Below, one piece after another: positions 1 to 5,139 of a stretch of 6,994 bases of DNA. The stretch's first letter is position 1. Every line of letters starts with the position of its first letter. The notes beneath the pieces are model-generated. The model was not told where the DNA came from. It saw nothing but the letters and a program-made list of their open reading frames with translations, and did no database searches. A program made the translations under genes and the position numbers. The DNA is from Gp6-AA40 sp050742535. Lineage in GTDB: Bacteria; Acidobacteriota; Vicinamibacteria; Vicinamibacterales; UBA2999. The DNA lies in contig JBOGIQ010000320.1 in NCBI GenBank assembly GCA_050742535.1, positions 1 to 6,994 of the forward strand, read 5' to 3'.

Positions 1-139
1 CAGCAGCGGCGGTGTCTCACCCATGCGCCCAGTAGATCACAGCCCGGATCGCCGCCCAAGCGCTTTCCGCGCTGCGCGGCAGCCCCGCGCCGCACCTCGT
101 GTCGAGATGTGTTGGATCCTCAGCCCTTCGGGTTCGCGA

Positions 140-161
140 GGCGAGCCTGACAAGGCTCGCC
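140..161. repeat. Perfect 8-bp inverted repeat (hairpin)
   Basis: GGCGAGCC (140-147) and its exact complement GGCTCGCC (154-161) flank a 6-base loop, TGACAA. The stem is all G:C except for one A:T pair, so it would be stable in RNA or single-stranded DNA. Neither strand shows a T-tract after it, which argues against a classical intrinsic terminator. A REP-like intergenic palindrome or a non-canonical terminator for the upstream minus-strand gene are alternatives. No second copy was noticed in the window. Confidence 0.6.
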
Positions 162-181
162 CCACAAAATCCGCGCTACAC

Positions 182-196
182 GCATCTGGAAGATGC
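182..196. repeat. Perfect 6-bp inverted repeat with 3-base loop
   Basis: GCATCT (182-187) and AGATGC (191-196) are exact complements around GGA. The element lies 20 bp from the 140-161 hairpin, in sequence that does not look coding. A stem this short can arise by chance. The pairing is certain but a function is not. Confidence 0.4.
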
Positions 197-330
197 TCTA
201 GCTCACGCCGTCGCGCGGATCAAGGCGACGACGTAACCGTCGGTCCATGCCGAAGAGCCCGATTTTCCACGTTGCGAACCGGAGCCGCGAGCTGGCTTGC
301 CCGGTGAGTTGGCTCAAGTTGTCGACGATA

Positions 331-1074
331 TCAGCGCGACGGTCTTCGCTTCCTTCGTGACCTGGCGACTATTTCCCACGCCTCGCGTAGATGTTCCTGC
401 AGCGCGTCGTCGCGGATCTGATTCAGTTCGATGCCGACCCATCCGCTCGACCCGACGTACGGCGGTTTGTAGTACGTGTCTGGCGCGTCTTCGATCAGCA
501 ACGGTTGGAGTCCGTCCTTCACCGGCACCCAGAGCGCCAGATGACCATCCTGATGGTGGTTGTCCGCGAACATGGCGAACACGCCCTTGTCCTTTTCGAC
601 GAAGAACGTCGGCGTGCCGTGTGAGAGCCTCTCCGACACGCTCGGCAGCTTCGCGCAAATCCGCCGGACGCGGTCGAGTTGCGCGTCGCGGCCCTTCTTG
701 CCCTTGCGCGTATCGCGTTTCGTAATCTGTTGCGCGCGAAACCTGGCGATCCGCTCGATCAAGCGCTCGGGAACCGGTTCGAAGATTGGGATCTTGATCG
801 TCCCCTTGCTGCTCTGATACGGCGCCAACTCGCGTGTGAACGCCGCGACGAGCGCGTCGGTTGCCGGGAAGAGGGAATAGTGCGACGTCCAGCCGGCAAA
901 GTACAGGACCGGCACGTCATTCAGCAGGTACACCGGCTTCTGGTACGAGAGCTCTTCCTTGGCCGTCGGGACGGCTTTGCGAATGGCCCTGCGCACCCGC
1001 TCGAGCGCCGCGCGGGCGTCTTCGGGCTTCGACGCAATGTAGTCGCTGACCGAAGTGAAACGCGCTTTAGCCAC
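331..1074 (-). CDS. DUF1801 (YdhG-like) / MmcQ-YjbR-like fusion protein
   Basis: This 247-residue protein appears to join two small domains that usually occur separately. Residues about 5-117 resemble DUF1801 (YdhG-like, with a frataxin-like fold): the opening FTSVSDYIASKPEDARAAL, then AKEELSYQKPVYLLNDVPV, and KGTIKIP near residues 90-96. A basic linker follows at about 118-130 (KRDTRKGKKGRD). Residues about 131-240 resemble MmcQ/YjbR-type DNA-binding-like proteins: LDRVRRICAKLPSVSERLSHGTPTFFV, HLALWVPV, and a YVGSSGWVGIEL motif at 206-217. The tail is strongly basic (RSRRKRRPSR). The start is GTG at 1074, because the domain begins immediately and no ribosome binding site or earlier start is visible. 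The biochemical role is not known with confidence for either domain. It is transcribed divergently from the hydrolase at 1153 and looks monocistronic. Confidence 0.85.
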   Translation of the reverse strand: MAKARFTSVSDYIASKPEDARAALERVRRAIRKAVPTAKEELSYQKPVYLLNDVPVLYFAGWTSHYSLFPATDALVAAFTRELAPYQSSKGTIKIPIFEPVPERLIERIARFRAQQITKRDTRKGKKGRDAQLDRVRRICAKLPSVSERLSHGTPTFFVEKDKGVFAMFADNHHQDGHLALWVPVKDGLQPLLIEDAPDTYYKPPYVGSSGWVGIELNQIRDDALQEHLREAWEIVARSRRKRRPSR

Positions 1075-1080
1075 CCAGAG

Positions 1081-1086
1081 ATCTTA
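1081..1086 (-). promoter_or_regulatory. Candidate -10 box for the DUF1801 fusion gene
   Basis: Read on the minus strand this is TAAGAT, matching four of six bases of TATAAT. It lies six bases upstream of the GTG start codon. No convincing -35 is visible at normal spacing. If real, transcription would begin at or next to the start codon, giving a leaderless message, which would fit the lack of a Shine-Dalgarno sequence. The evidence is weak on its own. Confidence 0.25.
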
Positions 1087-1119
1087 CGGCGGGTGCGTCC
1101 GACGCGCCCTGGGGCGGAG

Positions 1120-1125
1120 TAGAAT
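1120..1125 (+). promoter_or_regulatory. Candidate -10 box for the secreted hydrolase gene
   Basis: TAGAAT matches five of six bases of the TATAAT consensus and lies in the 78-bp gap between the divergent genes. It would give a short leader of about 20 bases that includes the ribosome binding site. No good -35 hexamer is seen 16-18 bp upstream, so this is only a candidate. Confidence 0.3.
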
Positions 1126-1138
1126 GCGCCCAACTACC

Positions 1139-1144
1139 GAGGAG
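1139..1144 (+). promoter_or_regulatory. Ribosome binding site of the hydrolase gene
   Basis: GAGGAG lies eight bases before the GTG codon at 1153. It supports that GTG as the start rather than an internal codon, and places the signal peptide at the true N-terminus. Confidence 0.7.
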
Positions 1145-1152
1145 CAGAAGCC

Positions 1153-2043
1153 GTGCAGAAAAGCTCATTCATTGTTGGACTGATGTTCGCTCTGGCGTTC
1201 GCGGTTGTCATCGACGCCCAGCAGGGCGGCGGTGGCCGTGGCGGTTTCGACGCGGCGGCGATCGCCACGGCGTTGCCTCTGGAGGGCGCGCCGGTCGCGG
1301 TGCCGGGACCCTACAAAGTGGAGTCGGGCCCCGCCTTCGACTCTCCGGGCCACGTCGTGTATCGACCGGCTGATCTCGCGCCGTTCCCTGGCAAGGACAC
1401 GCTGCCGTTGATCGCCTGGGGCAACGGCGGCTGCGCGATCAACAGCACCCGCTACGGCGGGTTCCTGACGACGATCGCGTCGCACGGGTTCGTGGTGATG
1501 GCGACGGCTGCCCAGCCCGGCGTGACCAGGGCGACCGCCGACCACCTGCGCGCGGCAATCGCGTGGGCCGAGACGGAGAACAAGCGCGCCAACTCACCCC
1601 TCAACGGAAAGATCGCGCTCGACCGCATTGCCGTGATGGGGCAGTCGTGCGGCGGATTCATGTCGCTCGAGCTTGGCGCCGATCCGCGCGTGGACACGAT
1701 CGGCGTCTTCAACTCCGGCGCGCGGGAGGATGTGGCTGGCACGGTGGCAAAGCTGCGCGGTCCCGTTCTGCTGATCAACGGTCACGAGCGCGATTTCGCG
1801 ATGGCGTGGTCCGATGCCACATTCGAGGCGATCAACAACCTGCCGACATTCTCTGGCGCGCGAAAGAACGCCGGCCATACTGCAACCGTCGACCACCCCG
1901 GAGGCGGAGAGTGGGCGAACGTTGCCTCGAACTGGGCTCGGTGGCAGTTGAAGGGCGACAAGGAGGCCGGAAAGATGTTCACCGGCAAGGACTGCAGCCT
2001 CTGCACGAATCCGAATTGGGTGACGAAATCGAAGAAGCTCTAG
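1153..2043 (+). CDS. Secreted alpha/beta hydrolase (dienelactone hydrolase / cutinase-like)
   Basis: This 296-residue protein is probably exported. Residues 1-22 form a signal peptide with a hydrophobic core (FIVGLMFALAFAVV) and a plausible signal peptidase I site after A22. A Gly-rich stretch (QQGGGGRGG) follows. The alpha/beta hydrolase fold is shown by the strand and oxyanion region LPLIAWGNGGC (84-94), the following IASHGFVVMAT (109-118), and the nucleophile elbow G-Q-S-C-G at 163-167 with Ser165 as the presumed nucleophile. The acid is probably E212 or D214 in NGHERDF, and the base H242 or H248 in the AGHTATVDHPGG segment. The C-terminus carries a CxxC pair (C281, C284). The overall pattern resembles chlorophyllase, cutinase or dienelactone hydrolase-like esterases, but the substrate cannot be read from sequence. 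The GTG start is supported by a good ribosome binding site. It appears monocistronic and ends one base from the convergent flavoprotein gene. Confidence 0.85.
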   Translation: MQKSSFIVGLMFALAFAVVIDAQQGGGGRGGFDAAAIATALPLEGAPVAVPGPYKVESGPAFDSPGHVVYRPADLAPFPGKDTLPLIAWGNGGCAINSTRYGGFLTTIASHGFVVMATAAQPGVTRATADHLRAAIAWAETENKRANSPLNGKIALDRIAVMGQSCGGFMSLELGADPRVDTIGVFNSGAREDVAGTVAKLRGPVLLINGHERDFAMAWSDATFEAINNLPTFSGARKNAGHTATVDHPGGGEWANVASNWARWQLKGDKEAGKMFTGKDCSLCTNPNWVTKSKKL

Positions 2044-2044
2044 T

Positions 2045-3262
2045 TCAGCGGCGCGCGAGGTAGCCGGCGAGGTGCTCCGTCACCTCGCGCGCATCGTCTT
2101 CGACCCCGTGGATGAACGTTGATTTGCGCCGCCGGAGGACCGGCAGTCCGATGGCGTACATGCCAGGAGAGTCGACCACTCCGCCTTCGTGTCTGAGATG
2201 TCCCTTGTCGTCCACCACCGGTACGTGCATCCAGCTGTAGTCCGGGCGGAAGCCGGTCGCCCACACGATGGACGTCACTTCTCCGGTCCGCAGATCGATC
2301 TGCAGTGGTGACGCGTCCGGCAGACGAGTCGGCTCGAAGCGTTCCGGATCGGCGATATCCGCGTCGAGACGCGCCGTGCGCGCCCAGTCGTCGAACGTGT
2401 CGAGCAGGCGTTCCATCTTGAGATCCGCGAGCGCGAACAGGTTGCGCAGCCCTCCCGAGAAGAGCGCGCGGCCGTCGCGCACCATCGACAGCCGGCCCAC
2501 GAGCTGGACGCCCAGGGCCGCGAGCGCATTGAGGTCGAGCGTCGTCCGCTCAGGCGTGCCGACGAGCTGCGGAGAGGGGAGCCCCCGGGCCCGCGTCAGA
2601 TCGTCGATCGTGTCGTAGCGCTGATTCCACACACCCGAGACGTCCATCCACCACAGCACGTCGCGGCCGCGGTACAGACGCGGAAGGCGGACATGCTCTC
2701 CGACGGCGAGGGTGGTCGGCCTGCCCGATCGCTGAATTTCCGCGGCGAGTTGCACGCCGGTGGCCGACGCGCCAACGACGAGGGCGCGGCCCTGGGGCAG
2801 CTGCTCCGGGTTCCGGTAATCGAATGGGGTGAGCTGGCGGACGGACTCGGGAATCGAGCGCTGGTGAGCCGGGACGCTTGGCCGGTTGCACGCGCCGCTG
2901 GCCACGACCAGCGCGCGGCAGGCGATCGGGCCGTTGCTCGTCTCAACGTGATACCCCTCGTCCGTACGGGTCACTGACGTGACCGTCGTCTGCGTGCGGA
3001 CGGGAGCACGGGCGATGCTGGCGAAGCGGCTGATGAAATCGACCACTTCGCCGACCGTCATGAATCCATTCGGATCCGGACCTTCGTATCGAAGGCCCGG
3101 CAGGCGGCTCTGAAAGTTGGGCGTGAGCAGCCGAAGAGAATCCCACCGCTCGCGCCGCCACGAGTTGGCGACGTTGCCGCGCTCGAGCACGAGGTGATCG
3201 ATCGACCGGTCGGTGAGGAACCGGCTCGTGGCGAGGCCGGCATGACCGGCCCCGATGACCAC
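2045..3262 (-). CDS. FAD/NAD(P)-dependent flavin monooxygenase-like oxidoreductase (CzcO/COG2072 type)
   Basis: This 405-residue flavoprotein has an FAD-binding Rossmann motif VIGAGHAG at the extreme N-terminus, a second nucleotide-binding motif VVGASATG (162-169) for NAD(P)H, and the late ATGF motif (335-338) with RPDYSW after it, as in flavin monooxygenase and K+-transport-flavoprotein relatives. LRLLTPNF (44-51) fits the FAD-side region. These enzymes use NAD(P)H and O2 to oxidise small substrates. The substrate here is unknown and cytoplasmic location is inferred from the lack of a signal peptide. The start is uncertain. GTG at 3262 is the only usual start codon available, but it leaves just three residues before the first glycine. 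In-frame upstream codons read IERLTTVVIGAG, so an ATC at 3280 sits where ATG would be expected. It lies just downstream of osmC on the same strand and is probably co-transcribed. Confidence 0.85.
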   Translation of the reverse strand: MVIGAGHAGLATSRFLTDRSIDHLVLERGNVANSWRRERWDSLRLLTPNFQSRLPGLRYEGPDPNGFMTVGEVVDFISRFASIARAPVRTQTTVTSVTRTDEGYHVETSNGPIACRALVVASGACNRPSVPAHQRSIPESVRQLTPFDYRNPEQLPQGRALVVGASATGVQLAAEIQRSGRPTTLAVGEHVRLPRLYRGRDVLWWMDVSGVWNQRYDTIDDLTRARGLPSPQLVGTPERTTLDLNALAALGVQLVGRLSMVRDGRALFSGGLRNLFALADLKMERLLDTFDDWARTARLDADIADPERFEPTRLPDASPLQIDLRTGEVTSIVWATGFRPDYSWMHVPVVDDKGHLRHEGGVVDSPGMYAIGLPVLRRRKSTFIHGVEDDAREVTEHLAGYLARR

Positions 3263-3293
3263 AGTGGTGAGGCGCTCGATGGGTCCCGCGCCC

Positions 3294-3848
3294 TTACGCG
3301 ACTTCGACCGTGACGTTGACCGGGTTGGCGATCACGTCGTACACCGCCGACCGTTTCTGCGACTGCGCGACGATCGCCTCGATCTCCTTCTTCGACGCGT
3401 CGGCGTCGATCTTGAAGGTGACCTTGATGTCGTCGTAGCCGTTGCGGACGTCGCTGTCCATCCCGAGGATTCCGCGGATGTCCATCTTGCCTTCGAGCTT
3501 CGACTCGACCGAGCGCAACTGGATGCCCCGATTCTGGGCCACCGCGGCAATGCCGGCGGTGAGGCAACTGGCCAGGCCGACGAGCACGTACTCGATAGGC
3601 GTGATCCCCTTGTCTTCGGAGGCGAAGATCTCGGGATGATCCGCCGAGAACGACGTCTCGGTCTTGTGCTGCTGCTCCTGGCCAAGGCCGAAGAAGCCGC
3701 CGACGTTCGTCATGCTGTGCGTGCCAGTCTGCCATTTACAGGACGCGCGCCACGTGAACTGTGTTGCTTCCGGCGCGCCTTTCAATGCTTCCCGCGCGTC
3801 CAGCAGCGCCTGCACGTTGACGCCGTTGTTCACCGTCGTCATAGTCAT
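3294..3848 (-). CDS. OsmC/Ohr-family redox protein
   Basis: This 184-residue OsmC-type protein has the fold markers in order: FTWRASCKWQTGTHSMTNVGGF (about 31-52), DHPEIFASEDKGITPIEYVLVGLASCLTAGIA (70-101) with the conserved helix cysteine C95, the RGIQLRSVESKLEG strand (108-120), and the end segment RSAVYDVIANPVNVTVEV (166-183). OsmC/Ohr proteins reduce organic or inorganic hydroperoxides through two cysteines. Here the usual second-cysteine position near the end reads RSAVYD with no Cys, and the only other Cys is C37. Peroxidase activity is therefore not assured. Many OsmC-like proteins of this SPVFD-type subgroup share that pattern. The start is the ATG at 3848, supported by GGAGAG six bases upstream; another ATG follows two codons in. 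The frame stays open far upstream, but that part is antisense to metX. It is the first gene of a probable operon with the flavoprotein. Confidence 0.9.
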   Translation of the reverse strand: MTMTTVNNGVNVQALLDAREALKGAPEATQFTWRASCKWQTGTHSMTNVGGFFGLGQEQQHKTETSFSADHPEIFASEDKGITPIEYVLVGLASCLTAGIAAVAQNRGIQLRSVESKLEGKMDIRGILGMDSDVRNGYDDIKVTFKIDADASKKEIEAIVAQSQKRSAVYDVIANPVNVTVEVA

Positions 3849-3854
3849 CGTGAA

Positions 3855-3860
3855 CTCTCC
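3855..3860 (-). promoter_or_regulatory. Ribosome binding site of osmC
   Basis: Read on the minus strand, GGAGAG precedes the ATG at 3848 by six bases. This decides the start against a much longer open frame running antisense through metX. Confidence 0.75.
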
Positions 3861-3896
3861 CTGAGTCTGCTTGTCGTTGGTTCTTGGAAGGCCCGG

Positions 3897-3902
3897 ATCA
3901 TA
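3897..3902 (-). promoter_or_regulatory. Candidate -10 box for the osmC-oxidoreductase operon
   Basis: The minus strand reads TATGAT, matching five of six bases of TATAAT. It would give a leader of about 40 bases ahead of the osmC start. No clear -35 hexamer is seen at 17 bp. It forms the left arm of an inverted repeat whose right arm is the candidate metX -10. Confidence 0.4.
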
Positions 3903-3911
3903 CAACGGCGA

Positions 3912-3917
3912 TATGAT
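3912..3917 (+). promoter_or_regulatory. Candidate -10 box for the metX operon
   Basis: TATGAT matches five of six bases of TATAAT and ends six bases before the metX ATG. A start point at the usual distance would fall on or beside that ATG, implying a leaderless message. This agrees with the absence of a Shine-Dalgarno sequence before metX. TTGGAA at 3884-3889 is the nearest -35-like match, but it is about 22 bp away and too far for a standard promoter. Confidence 0.4.
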
Positions 3918-3923
3918 GCGCGG

Positions 3924-5132
3924 ATGCCGAGGTTGGCCACGGCGCCCACGCCGGGATCCGCGGGCATCGTCGAAACACAGTTCCTCGACCTTCCGCGTCC
4001 GCTCAAGCTCGACTGTGGGGCCGAGCTGTATCCGGTTCGTGTCGCCTATGAAACATACGGCACGCTTTCCCCCGCGCGCGACAACGTCATCCTGGTCTGC
4101 CATGCGTTGAGCGGCGACGCGCACGCGGCAGGAATCTCGAAGACCCCGCCCGTGGAAAGCACGCGCGACGGGTTTGCCGCCCAGGACCGCGATCGGACGT
4201 CGGCGAAAGGGCTCGGCTGGTGGGACGGCATGATCGGTCCGGGGAAGGCGTTCGACACCGACCGCTATTTCGTGGTGTCGACGAACCTGCTTGGCGGCTG
4301 CCGTGGGACAACCGGACCCTCGTCGGTGAACCCGGCGACGGGGAAGCCGTTCGGTCTGGACTTTCCGGTGATTACGGTCGCCGACATGGTGCGGACCGAG
4401 CGCGCTTTTCTCGACGAGCTGGGCATCCGGCGGCTCGCCGCGGTCGCCGGAGGGTCGCTTGGCGGCATGCAGGCGTTCGAGTGGGCGATTCTGTATCCCG
4501 ATCAGGTTGATGCCGTCGTCGCGATTGCCAGCACGCACGCGCTCCTGCCGCAGGGCGTCGCGTGGAACGCGATTGCCCGGAATGCCATCATGGCCGACCC
4601 GGCGTGGCAGGGCGGCGACTACTACGGCACCGCCCGCACGCCCGACGCAGGCATGGGCATCGCCCGGATGGTTGGCCACATCACGTATCTGTCGGCGGCG
4701 TCGTTGGAAGACAAGTTTGGCCGGCGGCTGCAATTCGCCGACGATATCCGCTACACCTTGCGCGAGCCCGAGTTCCAGGTGGAAAACTACCTGCGCCATC
4801 AGGCGGACGCGTTCGTCAAGCGCTTCGACGCGAACACATACCTGTATACGTCGCGCGCGCTGACCTACTTCGATTTGGCACGGCAGTATGGGACGGGCAG
4901 TCTCGTGGAGGCCTTTCGCGGCATGTCCGCCCGTACGCTGCTGATCGCGTTCAGCTCGGACTGGCTGTATCCCCCGTCCGGATCCGAGGAGATCGCCGAG
5001 GCGCTCCGCGCGCTCGGCAATGACGTCGAGCTCGACGTCATCGAGGCGCCCTACGGTCACGATTGTTTTCTGCTCGAAGAGGCCCGGCAGACCCCGATGA
5101 TTCAGCACTTTCTTGCACGCGGCGCCGCGTAG
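3924..5132 (+). CDS. metX: Homoserine O-acetyltransferase (MetX)
   Basis: This 402-residue cytoplasmic enzyme transfers an acyl group from acyl-CoA to homoserine, the first committed step of methionine synthesis. It is an alpha/beta-hydrolase-fold acyltransferase. The family signatures are intact: VCHALSGDAHAAG (58-70), GWWDGMIGPGKAFDTDRYFVV (98-118), NLLGGCRGTTGPSSVNP (121-137), the nucleophile elbow GGSLGGMQ with Ser178, Asp346 in SSDWLYPP, and His379 in YGHDCF. Length is slightly above the usual 370-390, partly because of a short expansion (about 71-96) before the GWW motif. The ATG at 3924 fits the family start; the frame stays open upstream, but only antisense to osmC. No ribosome binding site is visible. 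Acetyl-CoA is favoured by the adjacent MetY-type enzyme. Some MetX proteins use succinyl-CoA, so donor choice is inference. It is the first gene of a three-gene operon. Confidence 0.95.
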   Translation: MPRLATAPTPGSAGIVETQFLDLPRPLKLDCGAELYPVRVAYETYGTLSPARDNVILVCHALSGDAHAAGISKTPPVESTRDGFAAQDRDRTSAKGLGWWDGMIGPGKAFDTDRYFVVSTNLLGGCRGTTGPSSVNPATGKPFGLDFPVITVADMVRTERAFLDELGIRRLAAVAGGSLGGMQAFEWAILYPDQVDAVVAIASTHALLPQGVAWNAIARNAIMADPAWQGGDYYGTARTPDAGMGIARMVGHITYLSAASLEDKFGRRLQFADDIRYTLREPEFQVENYLRHQADAFVKRFDANTYLYTSRALTYFDLARQYGTGSLVEAFRGMSARTLLIAFSSDWLYPPSGSEEIAEALRALGNDVELDVIEAPYGHDCFLLEEARQTPMIQHFLARGAA

Positions 5133-5139
5133 GACGGTC

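Larger units (their letters stand above)
1..330. other. Intergenic or degraded region without a convincing gene
   Basis: I see no supportable intact gene here. The open frames on both strands give Arg/Ser/Pro-rich translations typical of noise in GC-rich DNA. The stretch contains at least two short perfect inverted repeats, listed separately. Its minus strand has two short protein-like phrases in different frames that could be the remains of a gene end. It lies downstream of the minus-strand fusion gene ending at 331, so any terminator for that gene should be here. No hairpin followed by a T-run in the right orientation is visible. Confidence 0.6.
3897..3917. repeat. Inverted repeat in the osmC/metX divergent control region
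   Basis: ATCATA (3897-3902) and TATGAT (3912-3917) are exact complements separated by nine bases. The centre-to-centre distance is 15 bp. The symmetry places identical -10-like hexamers on the two strands facing away from each other, so the two promoters may interfere. Alternatively the repeat could be an operator for a dimeric regulator. Which of these applies cannot be told from sequence. Confidence 0.45.

Noticed and set aside
67..79. CCGCGC-T-GCGCGG palindrome
   Set aside because: The one-base centre cannot form the full stem, and such runs are expected by chance in this base composition.
140..161. Intrinsic terminator for the minus-strand fusion gene
   Set aside because: The stem is good, but no T-tract follows on the minus strand and it lies about 170 bp beyond the stop codon. 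It is kept only as an inverted repeat.
23..307. Open plus-strand frame of 94 codons at the left end
   Set aside because: Low-complexity Arg/Ser/Pro translation, no ribosome binding site, and it runs through two inverted repeats. It is probably a chance frame.
3255..3923. Upstream extension of the metX frame (about 223 extra codons)
   Set aside because: It is the antisense reading of osmC and the intergenic gap, with Arg/Asp/Leu-rich content and no relation to MetX. The family N-terminus starts close to the ATG at 3924.
3849..3923. Possible SAM or other methionine-related riboswitch before metX
   Set aside because: The whole gap is 75 bp and must also hold the osmC leader. No multi-helix structure is apparent, and the likely -10 leaves no leader for metX.
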